DNA from: SZAS-103 sp038234715
GTDB taxonomy: Bacteria > Pseudomonadota > Gammaproteobacteria > Xanthomonadales > Xanthomonadaceae
DNA length: 64,000 nt
NCBI GenBank assembly: GCA_038234715.1
Contig: JBBQTD010000010.1
Coordinates: forward strand, 32,688-96,687
Direction: 5' to 3'
Below the pieces are notes generated by a model that was not told where the DNA came from, did no database searches, and was given only the letters and a program-made list of their open reading frames with translations. Below are positions 36,446 to 46,327 of the stretch, piece after piece; positions within the stretch are counted from its first letter, which is position 1, and every line of letters begins with the position of its first letter. Made by a program: the position numbers and the translations under genes.

Positions 36446-39401
36446 CCGTGCCTTCGGCATTGACCTGCGTGCAGAGCTGACCGAGCGCGTTGTAGCTTGC
36501 CTGCGTGGTGCGCACGCCGCCGCTGCCGCCTTGTGCGGTGGCCTGCAGCGTTGCCAGGGTCTGGCTGCCGTTCAATCCGGTCAGCTGTGTGCCCCAGGCC
36601 TGCACTGCGCGCTGGTTGTTCTGCTCGTCGTACACGTACGTTGTGAGGTAGCCGGTTCCGGTACTCGCTGTGCCGGAGACGTAGCCCAACTCGCCGATGA
36701 CCTGATTGCGGCCGTCGTAGAAGTAGCGCGTGACCACGTCGCTGGCGTTCACCGCTGGTCGCGTCATGGTGACGCCCGCCGTAGTTGCCGTGGCATAGCG
36801 GATGGTCTGCACCACCCGGCCGCCCAGGTCGTACACCGTCTCAGTGAGATACCCCGCCGCGTCCACCACGCCAACCCGGCGGTTGGCGTTGTCGTAGTAA
36901 TAGCTGGTGACGCGGGGAATGGCGGTCGCGTCACCAAGCCTGGCAACAGTCTCCGACGTCAGCCGTGACGCCCCGTCGTAGGCGAAGGTCGTTACAAGTC
37001 CGGCGGCGTCTGTGGTGGTCTGCAGGCGGCCAGCGGAGTCGTAGCTGCAATAGCCATTGCGGTCGTTTGCGCTGGTGGGGACCCATGCCTGGCCGGGTTT
37101 GGCTGCAGGCGCGGAAGCTTGAATCACCAGTGTGGTCACTGGGGGCACACTGGTCAGCCAACCCGATGTATTGATCGAGGTCGCATACGCGACCGTCTTC
37201 ACGACCCGCCCGACACCGTCGTACACCGTTTGCGTGACGGCGCCGGTACCGTCGACCCTTTCCACCTGCCTGCCATCGTTGTCGTAGAAGTAGTAGATGA
37301 TCGCACCGGCGGCATCCTGGCTCGCAGTGAGCAGACCCGTGGCGTCGTAGAACATCTGCGTGGTGCGCGTGACCTGGGTATCGTGCCCCTGCACGTCGAC
37401 AAGACCTGCCTCGGTCACCGAGACCAGTTGTCCGGCAGCATTGCGCAATTGGGTCTGGATCATCCCGCTGTCGAATGTGACCTGGATCTGGGCTGCCGAG
37501 TCGGTATAGGCATACGTGGTCGAGATTGAATTGGCGTCGATGGGGTTGGTCGTTCCCGCATCGCGCTTGAGCACGCTGAGCAGCCGACCCATGCCGTCGT
37601 AGACGTAGTCGGTCACCGTGCTTCCGGCGGGTGTGACGCTCGCCGAGCGCGGGCTGCCATGCACGCTGATCTGCTCGCGCAACAGGCCCTGGGCGTCGTA
37701 GGTGAAGTTCGTGATCCCGGTACCGATGTCCAGCACACCCGAACCGTTGACGTCCGTGGTCACGTTGTCGTACGCCAGGGTCTGCTGCAGCCGGCCCTTG
37801 ATGTCGTATTTGAACTCCACCAGGGTGCTTGATCCCTTGCGCCTGGACGTCGTGTCGATCGCCCAGCTGTTGAGCGCGGTCTCGGTCATCGTGCCGGAGT
37901 AGGTCGCGCCCATGTACTGGCGCTCGCTCGCCTTCTCGCCAACGCCATTGCCGCTGGTCGCATAGGTGTACTCGCGCACGTCGCCCGCCGCATCGACCAC
38001 GAAGCGCAGCCTGTTGCTTGTGTCGTAGACGAAATTGGTAGTGAGCAGTAATCCGGATGCGCTGTGGGTCCCGGTAAAGCCCGGATCCAGGCCGTCCGGA
38101 TCGGGTATCGTGTATTGCACCTCGGTCAGCACCTGGTTGGCCGTGTTGTACGTCCATGTCGTGGTGTTGCCCATCAGGTCGCGCGCGAGGATTCGGTTGC
38201 CGTTTGCGTCGTACTGGTAGGCCGTATCGAGCGTGGCGCCGAGGCTCGCATCGGGGGCCTTGCTGATCCGTGTCACGTTGCCACTGGCGTCGTACGTGTA
38301 ACTGGTCTTCTGGCGCAGGTTGTTGACCGACGGTTCGAGTACCGCCTTCAATTGCCCATTGGCATCGTACTGGTACGTCCAGGTGCGTCCGGCACCATCG
38401 ACTACGTCGGTGCTGCCAGCGGAGTAGATGAAGGTGACTGTCTGGCCGCCCTGGCTGACCGTCTTGATTGCGCCAGTGGGGTAGTAGGTGTAGGTGACGG
38501 AAACCCCATCACTGGTCGTCACGCTCGCGATCTGCAGGTTGCTCGCGCTGGCGACGGCGTAGGTGTAGGTCGTGCGGAACAGCTTGCCGTTGTTGTTGCT
38601 GGTTCCCACGGTCGGGTCCCAGGTGTTGTCGGTGCTGTTGGTTGGCGTCAAGTCCGTCTGCACATAGCCCAGGCGTCCGAACGCATCGTAGCCGTAGCTG
38701 ATCTGGGTCCTGACCGAGCCACCTTCGCGCGTGTTGATACCGCTTAACTGGCCGGCCGCGTTGTAGGTGAACAGCAGCGCATCGGCGCTCGCACTGCCGC
38801 CGGTGTCGTCCACCGCACGCACTTCCGAAACCCGGTTGCTGGTGTCGTAGAGCACGTCGAACTCGGCGAGCGACATGCCGTCGACGATTTTCGTCAGCCG
38901 ACCCTTGAGCGTTGCACTGGCGTGGTCGGCGTAGGTTTCCTGGCGCTGCGTCGCACCGTCGGTGTAGGTCCAGGTCTTGAGCGTGTTGCTCCACGCCAGC
39001 GTATCGCGCGCGCCACCGCCGGTCGTGCTGGTGTACTTGTTCGCGCTCGTGTACGCGAACACCACCGCCTGGCCATCCCCCGTGTACAGCGTCATCGTGC
39101 TGCCCGCCACGTTCAGCGTCCCGGTCAGCGCCACATGCCGCTCGTACCCGGTCACCCAGCCGTCCTGGCCCGCATCGGACAACTGCGCACGGCTGTTGTA
39201 CGTGCGCAGGAACGTCGTGTCGAAACCGCGGAACGCCAGGTTCTCTTCGCTGTCCTGCAGCAGCAGGTTGCCGGTCGCGATGTTCACCAGCTGCGACTCG
39301 CGGCTCTGGCCGATTCCCGCCTGACCTCCGAACATCGCCCCCAGCTGGGTCAGCGATGTGTTGATCAAGCCCAGACCATTCCCCGATACCACTGCGACCA
39401 T
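36243..39401 (-). CDS. RHS/YD-repeat protein, C-terminally truncated
   Basis: A 1052-residue protein starting MVAVVSGNGLGLINTSL, an N-terminus typical of giant RHS-family surface or polymorphic-toxin proteins. More than ten YD repeats follow (YDANGQLK, YDASGNVTRI, YDGMGRLLSV, YDSAGRLQTT, YDEAGRLVQT). It ends abruptly after YDRYDVFGNLQ; the last 28 residues are basic and unrelated, because the frame crosses a junction near 36330 into the antisense of the neighbouring exported-protein gene. The end of the RHS core, the toxin tip and any immunity gene are absent. GGGAAGAG precedes the ATG. Intact relatives are usually several times longer. Confidence 0.85.
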   Translation of the reverse strand: MVAVVSGNGLGLINTSLTQLGAMFGGQAGIGQSRESQLVNIATGNLLLQDSEENLAFRGFDTTFLRTYNSRAQLSDAGQDGWVTGYERHVALTGTLNVAGSTMTLYTGDGQAVVFAYTSANKYTSTTGGGARDTLAWSNTLKTWTYTDGATQRQETYADHASATLKGRLTKIVDGMSLAEFDVLYDTSNRVSEVRAVDDTGGSASADALLFTYNAAGQLSGINTREGGSVRTQISYGYDAFGRLGYVQTDLTPTNSTDNTWDPTVGTSNNNGKLFRTTYTYAVASASNLQIASVTTSDGVSVTYTYYPTGAIKTVSQGGQTVTFIYSAGSTDVVDGAGRTWTYQYDANGQLKAVLEPSVNNLRQKTSYTYDASGNVTRISKAPDASLGATLDTAYQYDANGNRILARDLMGNTTTWTYNTANQVLTEVQYTIPDPDGLDPGFTGTHSASGLLLTTNFVYDTSNRLRFVVDAAGDVREYTYATSGNGVGEKASERQYMGATYSGTMTETALNSWAIDTTSRRKGSSTLVEFKYDIKGRLQQTLAYDNVTTDVNGSGVLDIGTGITNFTYDAQGLLREQISVHGSPRSASVTPAGSTVTDYVYDGMGRLLSVLKRDAGTTNPIDANSISTTYAYTDSAAQIQVTFDSGMIQTQLRNAAGQLVSVTEAGLVDVQGHDTQVTRTTQMFYDATGLLTASQDAAGAIIYYFYDNDGRQVERVDGTGAVTQTVYDGVGRVVKTVAYATSINTSGWLTSVPPVTTLVIQASAPAAKPGQAWVPTSANDRNGYCSYDSAGRLQTTTDAAGLVTTFAYDGASRLTSETVARLGDATAIPRVTSYYYDNANRRVGVVDAAGYLTETVYDLGGRVVQTIRYATATTAGVTMTRPAVNASDVVTRYFYDGRNQVIGELGYVSGTASTGTGYLTTYVYDEQNNQRAVQAWGTQLTGLNGSQTLATLQATAQGGSGGVRTTQASYNALGQLCTQVNAEGTVTTYTYDEAGRLVQTDIAAQGGTDVRDSYDRYDVFGNLQSSGQGRARRSARFPPRRGYRCPLVTWAE

Positions 39402-39569
39402 GTGCGCTCTTCCCGGATCAGTTGACCGAAACCGGGAGATGTCCCGACTCGTACTGGGTCAATCCCCGAAAGCAGGAAAAAGTTTAGGCTGCGCGGCCCC
39501 GACAACTGGAAGGATTGCGAGGCTCGCAGTGCACGCGGCACCCGAGAGCCACGCCATCGCGGCGGACTG

Positions 39570-39585
39570 CGCCGCAATTGCGGCG
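39570..39585. repeat. Perfect 16-bp palindrome between dnaB and the RHS gene
   Basis: CGCCGCAATTGCGGCG lies about 45 bp after the dnaB stop in the 228-bp gap. It has no U tract. It may be a protein-binding site or a weak RNA hairpin. No gene was seen in this gap. Confidence 0.5.
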
Positions 39586-39629
39586 ATTTGACCGCAAGCG
39601 CAGCGATCTGCCCCAAGGTCGGGTCGACG

Positions 39630-41042
39630 CTACTCGAAGCTTCCCACGTGGTCGCGTGCCAGGTTGTCGAAGCGCGTGTATTCGCCGAAGAAACGCAGGT
39701 GCACGGTGCCGGTGGGGCCGTTGCGTTGCTTGGAGATGATGATTTCGGCGAGACCCTTCTTGTCGATGGCGGTCTTGTCGTAGACCTCTTCGCGGAAGAT
39801 GAACATGATCACGTCGGCGTCCTGCTCGATGCCGCCGGATTCGCGCAGGTCGGACATCACCGGGCGCTTGTCGGTGCGCGATTCGAGGCTGCGGTTGAGT
39901 TGCGACAGCGCAAGCACGGGAACCTTGAGTTCCTTCGCGAGTCCCTTGAGGCTGCGCGAGATCTCTGCGATTTCGGTCGCGCGGTTTTCGGATGTTCCAG
40001 GCACCTGCATAAGCTGCAGGTAGTCGATCACGATCAGGCCAAGGTCGTGGTCGCGCTTGAACCGCCGCGCGCGGGCGCGCACGTCGTTCGGCGACAGTCC
40101 TGGCGTGTCGTCGATGAAGATCTTGACCTCGGACAGCATGCGGATCGCGCTGTTCACGCGCGACCAGTCCTCATCCTCGAGCTGGCCGGTGCGCAGGCGT
40201 TGCGCGTTGACCCGGCCCATCGAGGAAATCAGGCGGAATGCAAGCTGCGATGCGGACATTTCCATCGAGAAGATCACCACCGCCTTCTTCGACTTGAGCG
40301 CAGCGTATTCGGCGATGTTGACCGCAAGCGCGGTCTTGCCCATCGATGGACGCGCTGCGAGGATGATCAGGTCGGTCGGCTGCAGCCCTGCGGTGAGTTC
40401 GTCCAGGTCGACGAAGCCGGTGGGCAATCCCGTCACGCTGCCCTGGTTCTCGTAGCGTTCCTGCAGGACCTGGAACGCGTCCTTCATCGCTTCACGGAGC
40501 GAGACATAGTCCTTGCGTCCACGGCCGCCGATCTCGGCGATCTTGAACACGCGTTGTTCGGCTTCGCCGAGGACATCCTTGATCGCGCGGGTGCCGGGCT
40601 GGAAGCCGTCGTTGACGATCTCGGTGCCTGCCTCGATCAGGTGGCGCAGGATCGCCTTCTCGCGCACGATTTCGGCGTACGCACCGATGTTCGCCGCCGA
40701 TGGCGTGGTGCTCGCGAGTTCGATCAGGTACGTGCCGCCGCCGATCTGCTCGGCCATGTTGTTCGCGTCGAACCATTCGCCAAGCGTGACCACGTCGAAT
40801 GGCTTGTTCTTCGCGGACAGTTCGCGGATCGCACGGTAGATCAGCCGATGGTCGCGCCGGTAGAAATCGTCCTCGTCGAGCTGATCGGACACCAGGTCGA
40901 GCGAATCCGGAGCAAGCATCAGACCACCGAGCACGGCCTGTTCGGCCTCGACGGATTGAGGCGGTACCCGCAGGGATTCGATACGACTGTCGACGGGCCC
41001 GGCGGGGCGCTCGTCGGTGCGGAAGCCCGGACGCGATGACAT
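39630..41042 (-). CDS. dnaB: Replicative DNA helicase DnaB
   Basis: Hexameric fork helicase of 470 residues. The N-terminal domain starts RVPPQSVEAEQAVLGGLML. The RecA-like ATPase has Walker A AARPSMGKTALAVN, Walker B LGLIVIDYLQLM, VPVLALSQLNRSLESR and the arginine-finger region SDLRESGGIEQDADVIMFI. ATG 41042 gives the family start; longer frames upstream are spurious. Upstream genes on the same strand are rplI, rpsR and rpsF, the common proteobacterial order. Confidence 0.97.
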   Translation of the reverse strand: MSSRPGFRTDERPAGPVDSRIESLRVPPQSVEAEQAVLGGLMLAPDSLDLVSDQLDEDDFYRRDHRLIYRAIRELSAKNKPFDVVTLGEWFDANNMAEQIGGGTYLIELASTTPSAANIGAYAEIVREKAILRHLIEAGTEIVNDGFQPGTRAIKDVLGEAEQRVFKIAEIGGRGRKDYVSLREAMKDAFQVLQERYENQGSVTGLPTGFVDLDELTAGLQPTDLIILAARPSMGKTALAVNIAEYAALKSKKAVVIFSMEMSASQLAFRLISSMGRVNAQRLRTGQLEDEDWSRVNSAIRMLSEVKIFIDDTPGLSPNDVRARARRFKRDHDLGLIVIDYLQLMQVPGTSENRATEIAEISRSLKGLAKELKVPVLALSQLNRSLESRTDKRPVMSDLRESGGIEQDADVIMFIFREEVYDKTAIDKKGLAEIIISKQRNGPTGTVHLRFFGEYTRFDNLARDHVGSFE

Positions 41043-41119
41043 GGAGGCGGTGACCTGGGAAGTCGGGGAAGACCGGTTGATGATAGGGCCGAAATCGTGC
41101 GGGGCGTTGCAGACAACTC

Positions 41120-41128
41120 TGTGGATAA
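41120..41128 (-). promoter_or_regulatory. Consensus DnaA box upstream of dnaB
   Basis: TTATCCACA, a perfect DnaA box, on the minus strand about 78 bp before the dnaB start. Only one copy is present, so it is not an origin. It may let DnaA influence dnaB transcription. An AT-rich patch (41170-41195, containing AAATTTTATTTTTC on the minus strand) just upstream could contain a promoter. Confidence 0.45.
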
Positions 41129-41257
41129 CCGGTGCGCATCTCCAGGCGCGAGACACCGCGCGGGCTTCCAGCATGAAAAATAAAATTTCGCAGTCGAAAC
41201 GAAGACGGACGCCAAGGCGCCCGTCGAAATACGTCATCGGGCCATGGAGGGCCGGCA

Positions 41258-41304
41258 GTCAAGCCGCAGCTTGACGGGCAAGAGGTCCGGACATGCGCCG
41301 GACC
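41258..41304. terminator. Two hairpins after rplI
   Basis: GTCAAGC-CGCA-GCTTGAC (41258-41275) and GGTCCGG-7 nt-CCGGACC (41284-41304) follow the rplI stop in the 323-bp gap before dnaB. Neither has a long T run, so termination would be weak or Rho-assisted. The rest of the gap holds the AT-rich patch and DnaA box described separately. Confidence 0.4.
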
Positions 41305-41365
41305 GCTTGCGCTGAAGTCGCGGCAGGAAGCCCGATCTTCAGCTCATCAAACAAATGACGGTGGT

Positions 41366-41815
41366 TTAAGCTTCCGGAACCACCGTGACTTTTACCTTCG
41401 TCTCGACATCGGCGTGCAGATGCACGGTGATCTCGAACTCGCCAGTGCGGCGCAGCGGGCCGTCGCTCATCACGACTTCGCTCTTGCCGAGTGGCAGGCC
41501 AGCGGCGGTGAACGCCTCGGCGATGTCGCGAGGACCGACCGAGCCGTAGAGCTTGCCTTCGGTCGACGCATTTGCCTTGAGCGTCACGGCGGCGCCTTCG
41601 AGCTTGAGCTTGCGCGCTTCGGCAGCGGCGTGGATGTCGTTGGCCTTCGTCTCGTAGTCGGCGCGACGGGTCTCGAATTCAGCCACATTCTTGGCAGTCG
41701 CCGGCACGGCCTTTCCGTACGGGATCAGGAAGTTGCGGCCGTATCCCGGCTTGACGTTGACCTTGTCGCCCAGGCCGCCGAGGTTGACGACTTTCTGCAG
41801 GAGGATGAGTTGCAT
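41366..41815 (-). CDS. rplI: 50S ribosomal protein L9
   Basis: A 149-residue two-domain ribosomal protein. The N-terminal rRNA-binding domain is MQLILLQKVVNLGGLGDKVNVKPGYGRNFLIPYGKA-like (signature GYGRNFLIPYGKA). The C-terminal domain contains KLYGSVGPRDIAEAF and ends in KVTVVPEA. It is transcribed with rpsF and rpsR. A 250-bp gap after rpsR (41816-42065) has no gene and may contain its own promoter. Confidence 0.98.
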   Translation of the reverse strand: MQLILLQKVVNLGGLGDKVNVKPGYGRNFLIPYGKAVPATAKNVAEFETRRADYETKANDIHAAAEARKLKLEGAAVTLKANASTEGKLYGSVGPRDIAEAFTAAGLPLGKSEVVMSDGPLRRTGEFEITVHLHADVETKVKVTVVPEA

Positions 41816-42065
41816 GTGGTTTGCTCCGTATTCGTTAGCAGGCTAAAGCCCGCAACTGGTGGCTGTCCGAATGGATCAGGATGTACGTTCCGCCGAGAAA
41901 TCCAAAAGCAAGTCCCACGGATCTCAAACGACAAATGCTATTGATTGGAGCTCTACCTTGAAAGTCCGCAGACGGATGTGTGGTCACGTTTCGCATCCAT
42001 GGCACGACGCATCAATCCTCGCGAACCAGACGATACGAGCGCGCGCAAGGATGCGCGTGAAAGCC

Positions 42066-42296
42066 TCAAGACGTATGACTGTCGCAATAAGGGATCAACG
42101 CAAGGAATCGCGCGCGCTTGACCGCTGTCTGCAACTGGCGCTGGTAGCGCGCCTTGGTGCCGGTGATGCGACTCGGCACGATCTTGACGGTTTCGGTCAG
42201 GTACTGGCGCAGGGTGTTGAGATCCTTGTAGTCGATCTCGACGGTACCTTCGGCGGTGAATTTGCAGAACTTGCGGCGACGGAAGAATTTGGACAT
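42066..42296 (-). CDS. rpsR: 30S ribosomal protein S18
   Basis: A 76-residue protein with the conserved SKFFRRRKFCKF, DYKDLNTLRQYLTETVKIVPSRITGTKA and RQLQTAVKRARFLALIPY. It binds S6 in the 30S platform. It lies 23 bp after rpsF. priB, often placed between rpsF and rpsR in other gammaproteobacteria, is absent. Confidence 0.98.
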   Translation of the reverse strand: MSKFFRRRKFCKFTAEGTVEIDYKDLNTLRQYLTETVKIVPSRITGTKARYQRQLQTAVKRARFLALIPYCDSHTS

Positions 42297-42319
42297 GGCT
42301 GGGTTCCTGGTCTGCGGTT

Positions 42320-42808
42320 TCAGGCATCGGCGCCGACGGCGCCACCTTCGAAGGATTCATCGCGGCGCGGACGCTCGCTGCGCTCGGGACGATCGCCCCT
42401 GTCGCCACGATCGCCTCTGTCGCTACGCTCACCCCGCTCGCCCCTGTCGCCACGATCGCCGCGCTCATTCTTCTCGTCCTTCATCTTCATGATGAACGAC
42501 TGCTCGGTATCCGCACCCTCACGCTTGACCACGAGGTGCCGCAGCACCGCATCATTGAAGCGAAAGCCGTCGACAAGCTCGGTCAACGCCTTCTGGCCGC
42601 ACTCGATGTTGAGCATCACGTAGTGCGCCTTGACCAGGTTTGCGATCGGATACGCCAACTGGCGGCGACCCCAGTCTTCAAGGCGGTGGATCTGGCCGGC
42701 GCCTTCGCCGGTATCGGCCTGGATCAGCGTCTTGTAACGCTCGATCATTGCAGGCACCTGCTCGCTCTGGTCCGGGTGGACCATGAACACGACTTCGTAA
42801 TGACGCAT
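42320..42808 (-). CDS. rpsF: 30S ribosomal protein S6 with RGD-rich tail
   Basis: The S6 fold occupies the first 105 or so residues (MRHYEVVFMVHPDQSEQVP, HRLEDWGRRQLAYPI, HYVMLNIEC, FRFNDAVLRHLVV). The remaining 50 residues form a charged repeat of RGDRGERGER and RGDRPERSERPR type, making the protein 162 residues against about 131-135 in E. coli. Such tails are known targets of glutamylation in E. coli S6, but this one is Arg/Asp-rich. GAGGAAAC precedes ATG 42808. Confidence 0.96.
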   Translation of the reverse strand: MRHYEVVFMVHPDQSEQVPAMIERYKTLIQADTGEGAGQIHRLEDWGRRQLAYPIANLVKAHYVMLNIECGQKALTELVDGFRFNDAVLRHLVVKREGADTEQSFIMKMKDEKNERGDRGDRGERGERSDRGDRGDRGDRPERSERPRRDESFEGGAVGADA

Positions 42809-42901
42809 GCTGTTTCCTCTTGTGGATATCGGCCGGTATGGCCGGACAGCCCCCCGATGGTGCGGTGGGGCAAGGGTCCGCCGGTGAGTGCGGAGCCGCC
42901 G

Positions 42902-42930
42902 ATTATGCCAGCGGAATTCGCTGCGGGCAA
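42902..42930 (-). promoter_or_regulatory. Promoter of the rpsF-rpsR-rplI operon
   Basis: On the minus strand TTGCCC (42925-42930), 17 nt, then CATAAT (42902-42907). The predicted start near 42895 leaves a 5' leader of about 87 nt that can fold (CCGGCC/GGCCGG near 42840). Gammaproteobacterial rpsF leaders often bind S6:S18 for feedback; the same may apply here but was not demonstrated. Confidence 0.6.
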
Positions 42931-43025
42931 GCCGTGGCGCCGCGTTTAGCTCATTCCACACGCTAGCGGCGATCCGAAGCACGTCGGCAAGCGGCCGGAC
43001 TCGACGAAATCCAGTCCAACCGCTC

Positions 43026-43358
43026 TCAGGCTGGATGCGTGGTGAAGCTCTCCCCGCAGCCGCAGGCGTCCGCGGCATTCGGGTTGTGGAATGCGAACTG
43101 GGCGTTGATTCCCTGTTTCACGAAGTCGATTTCGGTGCCCTGCACCAGCGGCAGGCTCACCACGTCCACGATCACGCGCACGCCGTCCACGTCGAACACG
43201 GTGTCGTCGGGGTTCGCGTGTTCGGCAAGGTCCACCACATACCCCCAGCCGGAACAGCCAGTCCGACGCACTCCGAAGCGCAACCCGATCCGACCGGGGC
43301 TGGCGGCAAGATAGCTGCGTGCGCGTTCGAGCGCCGCGGGCGTGAGGGTGATGCTCAT
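43026..43358 (-). CDS. A-type iron-sulfur carrier (IscA/ErpA family)
   Basis: A 110-residue HesB/IscA-fold protein. The three conserved cysteines are in RRTGCSGWGYVVD and the C-terminal ACGCGESF. It would accept or deliver Fe-S clusters to apo-proteins. It starts MSITLTPAALERARSYLA at 43358. No other isc or suf gene is adjacent, so whether it is IscA, ErpA or SufA cannot be settled. Confidence 0.9.
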   Translation of the reverse strand: MSITLTPAALERARSYLAASPGRIGLRFGVRRTGCSGWGYVVDLAEHANPDDTVFDVDGVRVIVDVVSLPLVQGTEIDFVKQGINAQFAFHNPNAADACGCGESFTTHPA

Positions 43359-43446
43359 CCGTCGAGTATACCTGTGGGGTACTTCAGCTTTCGCTATCAT
43401 GTCGGGCTGGTAACGATGTGGGTTCGACGACGTGGAGATGCAAGGC

Positions 43447-44859
<1,413 letters not shown>

Positions 44860-44902
44860 TCGGCATGCGACTGCGCGAGCATCCCTCCACTTTTGCGCCT
44901 GC

Positions 44903-45214
44903 GTGCGCCTGCGCGTGATCGTCACTTTTTCGCTGCTGGGGGTCGCGTTCGCCATCACCGGATTGATGGCGTTCGCATTCTTCTGGCCGATGACGCTAGT
45001 GCATCTTCGCGATCGCCATTGCGAACTCCACGCGCGGCTCGGCGCGGTGACGATCCTGGCGTTGGGCTGGTTGCTTGCTGGCCGGTATCGCGACCTGCAC
45101 GATCCCGCGCTTGACGGACTTGGTACTCCGGCACGTATCGCACTGATCGTCCTGTTGTGCGGTGCGAGCTGCGCGCTTGGTTTCGCGCTGCTCGCGTGGG
45201 CGACCAAATCTTGA
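44903..45214 (+). CDS. Small membrane protein, unknown function
   Basis: About 103 residues from GTG 44903 (or 99 from GTG 44915). Three hydrophobic stretches could span the membrane: VTFSLLGVAFAITGLMAFAF, VTILALGWLLAG and IALIVLLCGASCALGFALLA. There is no close ribosome-binding site and no family I recognise. It sits between asnS and a small acidic gene, all plus strand. The reading frame is plausible because codon use and hydrophobic patterning fit a membrane protein. Confidence 0.5.
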   Translation: MRLRVIVTFSLLGVAFAITGLMAFAFFWPMTLVHLRDRHCELHARLGAVTILALGWLLAGRYRDLHDPALDGLGTPARIALIVLLCGASCALGFALLAWATKS

Positions 45215-45289
45215 GAAATGTTGGAAAGACACATTCCATCCACGGTTCGACAAGCGCACCACGCGCGGAATCCAGGAAAGGACCACCAC

Positions 45290-45646
45290 ATGAATGACAA
45301 CGATGCACCCGACGACAGCAGCATCGACGACGATGCGATCCACGTTTCCGAGCAGTGGTGGTTGGCCATGGTCGGCAACATGCTGGTGTGGGCGCGCATG
45401 CGCGTGCGCACCGGCGGCACCGCCGAGGTCTTCGATTGCGATGGCCGCACCGATACGTACGACAGCGAAGACACTGCACGGGCCGCATTGATGGATGCCG
45501 AGTACCGCGCGTTCGATGGACTCGATGAAGACGACGCCGAGCAAATGGGTTTCGACCTCGAGGAAGTCGAGCCGCCGCATGTCGTCGGCGACGACGAGGA
45601 AGCCCTGCGCGCGGCGATGACGCGGCGCCTGCCGCCACGGGACTGA
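45290..45646 (+). CDS. Small acidic protein, unknown function
   Basis: A 118-residue protein with a strongly acidic start (MNDNDAPDDSSIDDDAI) and acidic C-terminal half (GLDEDDAEQMGFDLEEVE). The middle VSEQWWLAMVGNMLVWARMRVRTGGTAEVFDCDGRTDTYDS suggests a short beta-rich fold. AGGAAAGGACCACCAC gives a strong ribosome-binding site for ATG 45290. I do not recognise it. It is 12 bp upstream of the PaiB-like gene and may be co-transcribed with it. Confidence 0.75.
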   Translation: MNDNDAPDDSSIDDDAIHVSEQWWLAMVGNMLVWARMRVRTGGTAEVFDCDGRTDTYDSEDTARAALMDAEYRAFDGLDEDDAEQMGFDLEEVEPPHVVGDDEEALRAAMTRRLPPRD

Positions 45647-45658
45647 GCGAACCCCTGC

Positions 45659-46327
45659 ATGTACCTGCCCGGGAAATTCGCCGAACTGGAACTCACGGAA
45701 CTCGACGCGCTCGTCGCGGCGTATCCGTTCGCCACCCTGGTCACGGTGTCCGCTGGAGCACCGTCCGTGAGCCACCTGCCGGTCTTGTATGCGCGCGATG
45801 GCGCACAGGTCGTGTTCCGCGGCCATTGGTCGCGCGCGAATCCGCAATGGCGCAATGCTGGCGATGCCCTGCTGATCGTGCAGGGGCCCGACGTCTATGT
45901 ATCGCCTGCGTGGTATCCCGACAAGGAGGAGCAGGCGCACGTACCGACGTGGAACTACGCGGTCGCGCACATCAGCGGCGCGCTTGAGGTTTTCGACGAC
46001 ACCGACGCGCTCGCTGCGATCGTCTCCGAGCTCAGCATCCAGCACGAAACGGCGATCGGGTCGGACTGGCGTTTCGAGCCCGAGCGCGCCGACCAGCGCG
46101 TCCAGCTCAAGGGGATCGTCGGGTTTCGCCTGCAGGCCTCGCGGATCGAGCTGAAATTCAAACTCAACCAGAACCATCCGCTCGCGAATCGACGCAGTGT
46201 CGTCGCAGCATTGATGGCACAGGGCGACGAAAACGCCTTGGCGATCGCGCGACTGATGCAAGCAAGATTGCAACGCGCTACCGTGACCGACGAAAACACA
46301 TCCGACGACGTCGGACCGGAGCGCTGA
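45659..46327 (+). CDS. FMN-binding PaiB-family protein
   Basis: A 222-residue split-barrel flavoprotein-like protein. The start MYLPGKFAE, HLPVLY, GHWSRANPQWR, SPAWYPDKEEQAHVPTWNYA and the C-terminal KFKLNQNHPLANRRSVVAAL are hallmarks of the PaiB/YpaD group. B. subtilis PaiB was named as a negative regulator of sporulation and protease genes, but the biochemical role of most members is unknown. It directly precedes the kynurenine-block SDR gene, whose start follows its stop. Confidence 0.9.
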   Translation: MYLPGKFAELELTELDALVAAYPFATLVTVSAGAPSVSHLPVLYARDGAQVVFRGHWSRANPQWRNAGDALLIVQGPDVYVSPAWYPDKEEQAHVPTWNYAVAHISGALEVFDDTDALAAIVSELSIQHETAIGSDWRFEPERADQRVQLKGIVGFRLQASRIELKFKLNQNHPLANRRSVVAALMAQGDENALAIARLMQARLQRATVTDENTSDDVGPER

